From: Datisca glomerata
Lineage: Eukaryota; Streptophyta; Magnoliopsida; Cucurbitales; Datiscaceae
NCBI GenBank assembly: GCA_003255025.1
Contig: QANY01009424.1
Coordinates: 248,001-312,000 of the forward strand
DNA length: 64,000 bases
Direction: 5' to 3'
Below the pieces are notes generated by a model. The model saw only the letters and a program-made list of their open reading frames with translations. It was not told where the DNA came from and made no database searches. Below, one piece after another: positions 52,078 through 62,554 of this stretch (the first letter of the stretch is position 1; each line of letters begins with the position of its first letter). A program made the translations under genes and the position numbers.

Positions 52078-52806
52078 TTGAAGGTTTTGAATCAATCATA
52101 TGTCTGTCATGATATGACAGTGGAGAAGTTGAGTGGAATTGTGAGAAATATTACCGTACCAAGTTTTATCACTTTCACAAATGATGAAATCTCTACCGAT
52201 GGTACTCGACACACTAGAGCTCTACATACATTCGTGAACTGTAAGGATTATGTTATTGTAAAAGTATTGATTGATAACGACTCGTCTCTAAATGTAATAC
52301 CAAGATCCACACTAACAAAGCTCCATGTGTACGTGACACATATGCGACCGAGCATGATGATAGTAAGAGCATTCGATGATACCCGAAGAGAAGTAGTCGG
52401 AGACATAGAGATACAGATTCGAATCGGGCCATGCCTATTCAATATTGTCTTTCAAGTGATGGACATAAATCCAACATATAATTTTCTTTTAGGTCGACCA
52501 TGGATTCACTCTGCCAGGGCAGTAACGTCTTCCTTACATCAGAAGCTGAAATTTATAATGGATCATAAACTCATTTGTATATATGGGGAAGAAGATTTAT
52601 TGATATTCAAGCTGGCTACCATGCCATATGTTGAGACGGCAGAAGAAGTTTTAGAATGCTCATTTCGATCATTTGAGATTGCGAACACCACATTTGTTGC
52701 TAGTGGGAAACTTGCTCCAACATCAAGCTTATCAAAAGCATCTCAGATGCTAGTAAAGTTGATGATAAAGGGGGGATACAAGCCAGACAAAGGACTTGGG
52801 GGGTAA
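52078..52806 (+). pseudogene. Gypsy-2 aspartic protease and G-patch-like end
   Basis: An intact 242-codon frame. At residues about 60-72 it reads V-L-I-D-N-D-S-S-L-N-V-I-P, the retropepsin site in which the canonical D-N-G-S is D-N-D-S, a change likely to harm activity. F-L-L-G-R-P-W-I-H-S-A-R-A-V-T-S-S-L-H follows, the second conserved loop of this group. The last residues, G-G-Y-K-P-D-K-G-L-G-G, form a G-patch-like motif known after the protease in some Tat elements. It is the longest open frame of the element. Confidence 0.85.
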
Positions 52807-53689
52807 GCATTAAGGCATAAATAAGTTAATCGAATGGGACAAGAATAAGCATAGGTTTAGGCTGATATAGGGAGAGTGAAAGCTCAAAAGAAAGAAAAGA
52901 GGATTGCTAGGCTCGAAAATAGGGAATTCGATATGAATATGGTAATCATACCCCATATTTCTAAATCTTTCAGAAGTGGGGGAATTTCATTCGAAGAATC
53001 GGTTACAGTAGAGTAGTACAACCTTGAAGATGATTACACCCAGCTTTCCATATCCGCAATCTTAGGAAAATCATCAAGTGCAAGTACAGAGAACTTAGTT
53101 TCTCGATACGATTCAGATAATGAGCTTAACAATTAGGATGTCACTGAGCTACCGGTGCTTCTTGGGAATTTTCAAGAGTGATGTGTTCATGCCAAAATTC
53201 TAATGATTCTACCCAATGCTTTAGGAATTTCGTTGTTATGGGCCTATGTTTTTGTCTGTTTCATGTCATCTCTTTGAATGAAAGTCTAAAAACATATTTC
53301 GTTTCCTTTTGCTAATGATAAATACAATTCCAGTTCTTTTTGTTCTTCATTTTATGTCTACCTTTTCCATTTCTGAAATGTTGTTCATACTCATGCATTG
53401 TTTATTTTCTTTTCTCGCCTTCCTTTTATCCAATAATCTAATCCAGGTTTGAGAACAGTGATTTTGAAAACAAGAGCATAAGCAATAACCTTGACAATCT
53501 CATTCTTAGCGTAAAGTCAGATGAAAGTAACAAGGATAATTTCGAACCATCTCCAGAAATGTTAAGAATGGTAAAAGACAATGATAAAATAACTCAACCA
53601 TATCAATAGTTAACTGAGGTGATAAATTAGGGATTTGATGAAGAGACGAAAGCAGTCTAAATTGACACTTCTATAACAAATCAAAGTCG

Positions 53690-54527
53690 TCGATAATTAA
53701 TTGACTTACTGAAAGAATATATTGACGTCTTTGCATGGTCTTACCAAGATATTTCAGGTCTAGACACTGATATTGTGGTTCATCATTTACCACTTATGCC
53801 CGAAAGTAAACCAGTACGACAAAAGTTACGGAAAATAAAACCAGACATGCTGGTACAGATCAAAGAAGAAGTTAAAAAGCAAGTAGATGCGTGTTTTCTA
53901 GAAGTAGAAAAATACCCTGAAATGGGTTGCTAACATAGTCCAAGTGCCGAAGAAAAATGGGAAAGTAAGGTTGTGCGTCGATTATAAAGTTTTAAATCAA
54001 GCAAGCCCCAAGGATAATTTTTCATTACCCCATATCGATGTCTTATTAGATAACACTACAAGAAATTCAACATTCTCTTTCATGGATGGTTTTTTAGGGT
54101 ATAACCAAATTAAAATGGGTCCTAAAGACCGTGAAAAGATCACTTTTATAACTTTGTGGGGTACATTATGTTATAAGACTATACCATTTGGTCTAAAGAA
54201 TGTAGGGCGACTTACCAACGGGTAATGGAAACATTGTTTCATGATATGATACATAAAGAAATCGAAGTGTACTTTAATGATATGATTGCCAAATCTCGTC
54301 AAGGGGAAGACCACACTATCACTTTGCGGAAACTATTTGAACGGTTGAGAAAGTTCCAGTTAAAACTTAAGCCAACAAAGTGTACATTCGCAGCATCTTC
54401 AGGGAAACTACTTGGTTTTGTTGCGAGCAAGGAAGGAATAAAAGTTGACCCTGTCAAGGTTCGAGCCATCATTGATATGCCACCACCTCAAACTCAAAGG
54501 AAGTTAGAGGTTTCTTGGGGAGATTAA
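53690..54527 (+). pseudogene. Gypsy-2 reverse transcriptase
   Basis: An upstream shifted frame has V-F-A-W-S-Y-Q-D-I-S-G-L and K-P-V-R-Q-K-L-R-K. The frame at 53,944-54,225 has V-P-K-K-N-G-K-V-R-L-C-V-D-Y, F-S-L-P-H-I-D and F-M-D-G-F-L-G-Y-N-Q-I (first catalytic Asp). The frame at 54,225-54,527 has V-Y-F-N-D-M-I-A-K-S, where the catalytic Y-V-D-D has become Y-F-N-D, losing one of the two metal-binding aspartates. Frames break at about 53,930 and 54,225. Confidence 0.9.
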
Positions 54528-54566
54528 ATTACATAGCCCGATTCATCTCACAGCTAACTGCAACTT

Positions 54567-54960
54567 GTGTACTTATCTTTAAACCTCCGCAAAAGTGATA
54601 CGGAAGGATGGAATGGTGATTTCCAAATTACTTTTGAGAAGATAAGGCAATACTTGCAAAATTCGCTTATACTTATTTCTCCAACTCCACGGCGTCCACT
54701 CATTTTGTATCTTACAGTAACAGAGAAATCCATGTGTTGTGTACTTGGTCAACACGACACCTCTGGAAGGAAAGAACACACAATATACTATTTAAGAAAA
54801 AAGTTCACAAACTATGAGACAAATTATTCGATGTTGGAGAAAACGTGTTGTGCATTAACCTGAGTTGCCCATTGACTTAGATAGTACATGTTATACCACA
54901 CCACATGGTTAATTTCAAAGATGGATCTAATCAAGTATATCTTTGAAAATCCATCACTTT
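54567..54960 (+). pseudogene. Gypsy-2 first RNase H domain
   Basis: The frame shows P-L-I-L-Y-L-T-V-T, C-V-L-G-Q-H-D and I-Y-Y-L-R-K-K-F-T-N-Y-E-T-N-Y, the RNase H that directly follows RT. Its usual first Asp (L-Y-L-x-V-x-x-x-A) is already non-canonical in this group. A stop at about 54,861 ends the frame, and T-W-L-I-S-K-M-D follows out of frame. Confidence 0.8.
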
Positions 54961-55154
54961 ATGGGTGAATTTCTAAATGGAAGATGTTGCTCACGGAATA
55001 TGATATTGTTTATGTCACGAGAAAGTCAATAAAAGGAAGTATACTTGTTGATTATCTGGCAGATCAACCAGTGCAAGATTATGAGCCTATGAAGTCTGAT
55101 TTCCTGATGAGAACATATCAATCATATTAAAAAACGAAGGGGATTCTATAGGTC

Positions 55155-55400
55155 CATAATTGTGGATAATGTTATTTGATGGCGTATCTAATGATGTAGG
55201 ACATGGAATTGGGGCAATCCTCATATCTCCTGAGGGAAAAATTTTTCCATTCATGAAAAAACTATGCTTGGACTATACAAACAATGTGGCAGAATATGAG
55301 ACATGTTCTATGGGAATTCAAGCGGCTTCTGATATGAAGATAATGAAGCTTCGAGTGTGCGGAGATTCGTTATTGGTCATATGACAACTAAACGGAGAAT
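55155..55400 (+). pseudogene. Gypsy-2 second (archaeal-type) RNase H domain
   Basis: The frame shows L-F-D-G-V-S-N-D-V-G-H-G-I-G-A-I-L-I-S-P-E-G, then T-N-N-V-A-E-Y-E-T and L-R-V-C-G-D-S-L-L-V-I, with all three acidic positions (D-G, A-E-Y, G-D-S). A duplicated RNase H between the first one and integrase is the mark of the Tat/Ogre group. The frame ends at a stop about where Q-L-N-G-E-W continues. Confidence 0.85.
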
Positions 55401-55779
55401 GGGAAGCTAGAGACTCCAAGCTGGTACCTTACAACAAACATGTAACTAGGTTAAGTTGAATTTTTGAAGTGATCCCATTTGATCATATAACCATAGAGAA
55501 TAGTCAAATTACATATGTACTGGCAACTCTAGTGTCCATCTTTGCGCAGGCTTTACAGAAGAAGTGCAACCCATAAAAATTGAGAAGTGAGATTTTCTTG
55601 CTCACTGCGTGAGCATTGAAGAGGAGCCAGACGCAAGAACATGATATTACGATATCAAGCAATATATAAAGAACGAGGAATATCCATCCAAAGCTTCTGA
55701 GAATGATAAACGCACTATTAGAAGATTGTCCATGGGTTTTTTCTTGAATTGTGAAACACTCTATAAAGAAATCATGATA

Positions 55780-56640
55780 TGGTGCTCTTAAGATATGTTG
55801 ATGCAATGGAAGCGAATCAAATCATAGAAGAAGTTCACGAAGGAATTTGTGGTATTCATGCTAATGGACACATGATAGCCAAACAAATCTTAAGAGCAGA
55901 ATATTATTGGTTAACTCTAAAATCTGACTGCATCAAGTACGCCAAGAAATGTTAATGTCAAATTTATACGGATAAAATTCACGTACTTGCATCCATTTTA
56001 CATGTCATGGTCGTGCCTTGGTCGTTCTCTATGTGGGGCATGAATGTCATTGGTCCCATCACACCAAAAGCCTCTAATGAGCATCGTTTCATTTTGATCT
56101 TTATAGATTATTTTACCAAATGGGTGGATGTGAGTTCTTATTTGAGTGTAATCAGAAGTGTGATTGTTAAGTTCATTAAAAAGAAAATAATTTGTCGATA
56201 TGGTCTACCTAGAAGGATCATCATAGATAATGGGACAAATTTAAATAACAAGATAATGAAAGAATTATGTGAGAAATTCAAAATTAAGCATCGTAATTCA
56301 TCTCCTTATCGTCTGAAAATGAACGGAGTAGTGGAAGCAGTCAATAAGAACATAAAATGGATCATAGAGAAGACGACGGAGGTTTATAAGGATTGGCATG
56401 ATATGCTCTCATTTGCACTACATGAGTAGCGCATATTAATCCGAACATCAACTAGGGCAACACCATTCTCTTTGGTATATGGCATGGAAGCGATCCTTCC
56501 AATTAAGGTGGAAATTTTCTCCCTCAGAGTCTTAATGGAGGCAAAATTAGAAGAAGCAGAGTGGGTACAAACACGATATGAGCAATTAAATTTCATCAAG
56601 AAAAAAAGATTGACTGCATTATGTAGAGGGTAATTATATC
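55780..56640 (+). pseudogene. Gypsy-2 integrase
   Basis: The first part has E-V-H-E-G-I-C-G-I-H, the histidine pair of the HHCC finger, then Y-Y-W and a decayed C-x2-C (Y-A-K-K-C). The core at 56,007-56,429 reads W-G-M-N-V-I-G-P-I (canonical W-G-M-D-V-I-G), so the first catalytic Asp is Asn; then I-I-D-N-G-T-N (second Asp intact) and G-V-V-E-A-V-N-K-N (Glu intact). The tail contains T-P-F-S-L-V-Y-G-M-E-A-I-L-P. A stop at about 56,427 splits it. Confidence 0.88.
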
Positions 56641-57689
56641 AAAGAAAAATGATGCACACATATAACAAAACATCACATCCCTGATGTTTTCGATAAGGAG
56701 ACTTGGTGTTGAAAAAGATATCACATATCAAAAGGATCACCAAGGGAAGTGGACCCCAAATTACAAAAGACTTTCCATTATCAAAAAGGCCTTCTCTAGA
56801 CGAGCTCTCATGCTAACAAACATGAATGGAGACGATTTATCGCATACAGTTAATTCTGATACAGTCAAGAAGTACTTCACTTGACCACTCTAAGTATGGA
56901 AAAAATGAAGTTGGGCAAAAAATATTTTTAAAAAGAGCTGTCTCGAATACTGGAGAAATTCTTATTCCATATTTTTTTTCAAATCCTTATTTCCATTATT
57001 TCTTATTCCTCTCAATTCTAAGATACCATTAATTACTCTTGAAATAACTCAGAAGCATAAACTTGGTTAGGTGAAAGCTAATTGAAAAAAAAAAAGAATA
57101 GAATAGGAACTAAGGAAATCGGTCTAAGTGCGAGGTGAAACTGAAAAGTCACCACGAGCAAGTCAGTATGCACATGATGAAGGCTAAAACATGATTGGAG
57201 GATTACAATTAAAGTACAAAAAAGAAGCAAAATATGGAGAAATTATTCATTTTTCTTCATCATCGACATGAAGCCGAATACTGGGGCACAAAACAATGAA
57301 TAAGGATGCATCATTTTTTTGAAAGTATGCTCAATAATTCATTGCGAGTCCATGATCTCTAAACCAAGTGATTGATTTGAAGGGTGAAGGATATGGCGAC
57401 ATTAGTCAACTTTTAAAAAAATCAGCAAATAATTTCCTTACAAATGTTCACAATCATTCATGCATGCACTCAAAATCATTACTTTGCATTTATATTTAAT
57501 AATTACAATGCATAGACATCCATCATATTGATCTCTTTTGATACAATTCAAGTGCATGAATCATTTAAGAATATTCTTTCAAAATCCACACATGACTTTC
57601 AAACATTTAGAGCATGCATTAGTCTAACTCTTGTACCATATGAAACTTGTAAAAATCAGATCAAATATAATCTCAACATCTTCAGTTAA
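56641..57689 (+). other. Gypsy-2 integrase tail and 3' noncoding region
   Basis: Short frames near 56,684-56,884 contain G-K-W-T-P-N-Y, the usual end of Tat integrase (canonical K-W-x-P-N-Y-E), and a last M-N-G-D-D. After about 56,890 there is no coding signal. Confidence 0.6.
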
Positions 57690-58220
57690 ATCGAACATGA
57701 ATTGAGTCGAGGTCGAAGCCTGCTTCTATCTATATCTGTTTCCTTTTAAATATCTCGGTTAAATCCAATCTAACTTTGTCGTAGTCGAAACTCGGTGTCA
57801 GTGCCTGGTCCGCTTCAATTAATATGGTTAAAGCAAACCCGCATCAAGTCGAGGTCGAAGCATGCGTCTATCTAGGTCCACGTCGTTTCTTTATCTTTAG
57901 TTAAATCGAACCTGGCTTTGTCACGATCGAAGCCCGGTGTCAGCGCCTGGTCCATTTTAATTAATATGATTAAATCAAACCTGCATCGAGTCAAGGTCGA
58001 AGGCTGCTTCTATCCAGGTCCACGTCTATTCTTTATCTTAGGTTAAATCAAACCTGACTTTGTCGCGGTCGAATACTGGCGTCAGCGCATGGTACGTTTC
58101 AATTAATATAGTTAGATTGAACCCGAATTGAGTCGAGGTCGAAACATGTGTCTATCCAGGTCCATTTCATAAGTTCTGTCATTTCATAGAACCCGAATAA
58201 GTCGAGGTTTCTATCGCCCT
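57690..58220. repeat. 142-bp tandem array in the Gypsy-2 3' region
   Basis: GAGTCGAGGTCGAAG-type starts fall at 57,704, 57,846, 57,988 and 58,130, exactly 142 bases apart. Each unit contains GTCTATCCAGGTCCACGTC, GGTTAAATC.AACCT, GTCGCGGTCGAA and GGTGTCAGCGCCTGGTCC-like words. About three and a half units. Confidence 0.92.
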
Positions 58221-58295
58221 TATCCATATAGTCTTTTCTCAATCAAAATATTTATCTACACTTTTATACACCTTCTAAGTTTAGAAGCATCAATA

Positions 58296-58307
58296 AAGGG
58301 GAACAGT
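58296..58307 (+). other. Gypsy-2 polypurine tract
   Basis: AAAGGGGAACAG directly precedes the 3' LTR. Confidence 0.65.
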
Positions 58308-60550
58308 TGTAGATACCGTATTTTGTCTGGTCCAATACTTTAAAAATATAAATTTTATTTTTTGACTCATATACTAGTCTAAGACTAGGTGTATGATTTG
58401 AAAAATAGTCCAATGCCTAAAAATAAGAAGAATTGTCCAAGGAATAAAAAATAAAAGGGAACAAAAAGTGAAACTCTAAGTTTGCCTATAAATAGAGGGG
58501 AGATCTGCACTTGAAAATGGGGATTTGGAGAGTGAGAAAGAGAATGGATTTTTGAGTGAGAGAAAGAGTGGTCTTGAGAAAATAAGAGACTTTAAAAAAA
58601 AAAAAGAGAGCGAGAGTTTTCATTTCTAATCATCTTGCATTTTAACTTACAATATATCTTGTTCATTATTATTGATCATCTCTCTTCTTCATACTCATGT
58701 AGTTGATATTTCTTTGTTTCATTTTTCATACATAAGTTGTTTGCTTTTTCTTTATCATTTCTCCTACTCTTAATATTAAGTTTTGTTTCCATGTAATGTT
58801 GATTTCTTTACAAGTTTGATAATGAGATATTTTTGTCATCAACTCAATCGATGATGATGAGGATAAAACTTTTGAGGGATGTAAAATTAACTCAATATGA
58901 ATCAACTATTTAACAGGTTGAAAGTGTACATTTGATGAAAAGATCTTTTATGACAATTTATCATACATAAAAATGCTTAAAATAGAGAGTAAAACCTCTA
59001 TACAAGATTATGCAAATATTTAAGCATTGAATTTTTTTTTATGTTCTTACAAATTTTTTCTTCTTTTCTTTTTAATTTTTTTTCATCATTTTTGTGACAC
59101 TTGTTTGAACTAGTTACTATCCATGATCATTCCTAGCAATGAAGGAAGAAAGAAGAAATGGTAATTAGTGAACTAAGTAGTCCAAAATAAAAAAAATGAT
59201 ATATTTATATCCCAAACAAAAATTATTTTATTTTGAAAGTTTTATTGATTTTTCTTTAATGACACTTGTTTAAACTAGTTATCAACCATGATCATTCCTA
59301 GCAATGAAGGAAGAAAGAAAAAATGGTAATTATTGAACTAAGTAGTCCAATTAAAAAATGGTATATTTATATCCCAAACAAAAATTATTTATTTTTCTTT
59401 AGGTAACACTTGTTTAAATTAGTAGACTATGTAGTCAAAATGATAATTAATAGGCTATGTAGTCAAAAATAGCACGCACACGCCAATTATGTATGAAAAT
59501 AAGCATTTTTCATAAATTATTATTATTTACACATGAAAAATTTATTATTAATTTATTTATTAAATAATTAGGTATATATATATATATATATCTTAAAAAA
59601 TGAAATTAAAAAAAATAGAGAGTGACATCACTCTCTGTAATTTTTTTGTTATTTCTTTTTGTATGTTATTTCTTCTTTTTTTAGTTTTTTTTGTTGTTTG
59701 CATTTTATTTCTTTTTTTTGTTTTTTATTTTTATGTTATTTTTATTTTTTAATAGTAGATATTATTGATTTATTTTAATTTATTTTTGTATATCTTCTTA
59801 CTTATTTCACATATTGTTTCCTTATTTTCACTCTACATTTTTTTTAAATTTATCATACATATTAATAATCTCTAACATTTCTTTCCATTATTCTTTCTTT
59901 TTTCTTTATAGTTATTATCTCTTCTTATTTACTTATGTATTATTGTCATATCATCATGATTGTATGTGATTATTATTTCATTCTTTTATCATCTGAATTG
60001 GCGTTCATAAATTAAAACCATGAGAATTTGATTTAAATTTTGTTAATTTTTTTATTTAGTTTTCACTAAAAAAATCCGATGACGGAATTTAGAATTTTTA
60101 GCATACCAAATTTCTCGAACTATCGAGGTGAGCATTTATTTTTAGGATACCGAGAGTAACTTCAATAATGCTTTGATTTAAGAAAAATATAAAAAAACAA
60201 TTTCAATGGTCTTTGTAGCACTCATTAAAGGTAATTTATTTGCTCATTTTTATGATGCAAAATTTACCAAATGGGACATTCAAAATTGATTTTCTATAAC
60301 ATTATTTTAAAAAATAATTTGAATAGCATTTGATTAAATTTGATAATCATTTTTCATAATGGGTGTTGTGGGGTGCTAAGACCTTCCCCATATGTAAATG
60401 ACTCATAAACCAACTTTAAATTCTCGCAGACCTATTTGATTTTAATATTGGGTGACCAATCATGCCCTAAATGATTGGTGGCGACTCCGAATTTCCTTTT
60501 TTTAAAATAATTTTTCAATCGCCGCTCCGCGTCGCATGCACGTTACGACA
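58308..60550 (+). repeat. Gypsy-2 3' LTR
   Basis: Collinear with the 5' LTR, including the 150-165-bp units (about 59,093-59,420) and the poly-T region. Ends CACGTTACGACA. Moderate divergence and several small indels relative to the 5' copy. Confidence 0.88.
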
Positions 60551-60601
60551 GTAAGCATTGGATTTGGATTACAAATCTAAATTCAGCAAGTAAACGTACC
60601 C
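60551..60601. mobile_element. right part of the split Harbinger-like MITE
   Basis: Contains GGATTTGGATTACAAATC and ends in the inverted terminus CAGCAAGTAAACGTACCC, matching 39,808-39,831 in reverse. TAA follows at 60,602. Confidence 0.75.
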
Positions 60602-60814
60602 TAAATGTTTCAAAGTGATTGTTTCGGATCCTCTCTTTGAAAGAGGTGAAATCATATATGGTTGATCTGGATCACTCATATCATAGTTTGCTATTCAAAA
60701 ATTAGCTAAGCAACTCAATTTTCCAAATTTTAAGATCAAATTTATTTCCTCTCTTATGAGTAAGAGCTTCTAATCTTAACAATTCCAAAACAATTACATA
60801 ATTTTTAAATATTA

Positions 60815-61366
60815 TGTTAAATTTTAGTGCCACAAATTCTTTTATGATCAAGTTTTCTATTTATGAGGTTGTTTGAGGAAAGATATTCTATGATACTTTA
60901 TATTGGATGAGATTCTTACTTTGGAAAGAAAAGTTATCAGGGTTTTGAATGGTTATAAATATGAGATACTCTGGTAAAGGTTCGATGAATCTACTTCAAC
61001 ATAGAGTGAGATGTGACTGTAACATAAACCCTAAGAGATAGATGATAGAAGATGACTCTATCCCAGGTGGGGATGCCTTATAATATTGAGATGTTTGATC
61101 TAGAGTGTATTGCTCGTGCTGAAGACGATTTCCAAACTAATAGGTTCTAGTCTGATAGAGGAGTGATGATTTTTGTCTAAACTAGTTATGATTTCAAATG
61201 GATGGTTTTGTATATGTTGTTTAGATATGAGTGTAATGAAATTTGTGTTAGGTGAGTGTGTCGTTTTGTGATATATAATGATGTTGATAATGAGATACCT
61301 ATTGATATAAGCAACTTGATCAAACCAAATTAAAATATTATTTTATTGATTATTTATGATGCTTTT
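60815..61366 (+). repeat. solo LTR of the TRIM-like family (plus orientation)
   Basis: It starts TGTTAAATTTTAGTGCC and then follows copies A and B (reversed) through TATTTATGAGGTTGTTT, TGGATGAGATTCTTACTTTG, GGTTATAAATATGAGATAC, CTCAACATA-type words and CAACTTGATCAAACCAAA. No internal region or partner LTR is attached. Confidence 0.6.
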
Positions 61367-61544
61367 CATTAAAAATGTTTTAAACAAAAGAGAATCTAAA
61401 AGAACACAAGATTTGGATCCAAGCTGTAAAAAGATGAGCGGGGAGGAGGGAGAACAAAGTAGTTAGTTTTCTCTCCTCATTTATCTCTCCATTATGCCCT
61501 AAAACAACCAGGCACCAGCATCATTTCTATCTCAAAATGATTTT

Positions 61545-61738
61545 TTTATTAGTATTGGGTCTCTAGGGTGCACAAGCACCCGGTTTTAAAATTTTCGCAA
61601 GTGCACCACGAATAAATTAAGAGATTGATCTCTAAGCCAATGGTCACAAGATAACATGATCCCTTGAACTCATGACCTGGACGAAGCAAACCCTTAAATC
61701 CACGCTACACCTTGTGGTTTATTTTTAATAGGCGTCTA
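61545..61738 (-). mobile_element. possible tRNA-derived SINE
   Basis: On the minus strand GTAGCGTGGATTTAAGGG resembles a polymerase III box A. About 50 bases later CATGAGTTCAAGGGATC resembles box B (GAGTTCAAGGG against GGTTCGANNCC). The body ends in an A/T-rich AATACTAATAAAAAAATC tail. Plant SINEs have this build. Target duplications are not clear. Confidence 0.4.
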
Positions 61739-62053
61739 CACGTGTCTGACGAACATATTTTCATGGAGGGGTTTTAATTATTCTAGAGCTAATTCAAGCA
61801 TTTTTTGGTTAAAAAAGGGAAGAAAGAAAAGACTAGAGAAGCGATTATAAAGATGAATAAAAATGGGAGGCTCAATACTTCCATAGAGATAATGGACTTA
61901 CCGGGCCAATACAATAACCAAATAGAACAATTGAAACTCATTGACAAATAATTAAGTATGTAAACTAAAGCTCAACAATAGGGGTATTTATGAGTCGGTT
62001 CGTTTAGTTAGTTGTGGAAAATTAAGCTGAAATTTGCCGGTCGGCTATATAAT

Positions 62054-62554
62054 TGTTGTAACGAAGGCATTATAAATGATATTTTTAATGTAGTTCGGTC
62101 AATTTGTTTACGTTTATGATTTTTTTTATTATATCATCATCATTATAAATTTCACATCGACTCAACACTACTTAGCATAAATCTCGTTATACCCAAATAT
62201 GGTCTCAACACGCACACACCCCTTGAAAACCATAATTAGTTTAAACAAAAGTCACAACTTCTCGATTGAACTATATGCAACCCACTAGCTTAGAAATCAT
62301 CGAGCATGAGTGAAGTCCTCCTCAACATGGGGTGCTCCTTTTAGGGTAGAGTCACATTTTATCCTCTGTCGAAGCGGAGTTACTGAACCCTAACTAAAAC
62401 TTATTATTTATAGGCACATTAACAAACTCTAACTCTCTTATTCAAAATAGGATTCTCATTCAATACCATATCACATAATATCTTTCCTAAAAAACATCAT
62501 CAATAGAAAACTTGTTCACCAAGGAATTTGAGGCATTGAATTTTAATAATAACA
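62054..62554 (-). repeat. solo LTR of the TRIM-like family (minus orientation)
   Basis: It matches copies A and B in the same orientation: TGTTGTAACG, TAATGTAGTTCGGTCAATTTG, CATAATTAGTTTAAACAAAAGTCACAACTTCTCGAT, GCAACCCACTAGCTTAGAAATC, CCTCTGTCGAAGC and CAAAATAGGATTCTCATTCAATAC. Ends near TTAATAATAACA. Confidence 0.65.

Larger units (their letters stand above)
46748..60550 (+). mobile_element. Gypsy-2: 13.8-kb Ogre/Tat-like Ty3/Gypsy retrotransposon
   Basis: Direct LTRs of about 2.27 and 2.24 kb (46,748-49,014 and 58,308-60,550), a tRNA-Arg-type primer site, an extra N-terminal ORF region before gag, then gag tail, protease, RT, two RNase H domains, integrase, and a long 3' region with a tandem array. 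Large size, the extra ORF and a second RNase H before integrase are features of the Tat/Ogre group. Stops, shifts and catalytic-site changes make it inactive. The target duplication is ambiguous: GTCAG (46,742-46,746) and GTAAG (60,551-60,555) match 4 of 5. Confidence 0.88.

Noticed and set aside
61600..61740. A functional tRNA gene
   Set aside because: The box A and B resemblance is degenerate and no cloverleaf can be drawn, so only a SINE-like relic is proposed.
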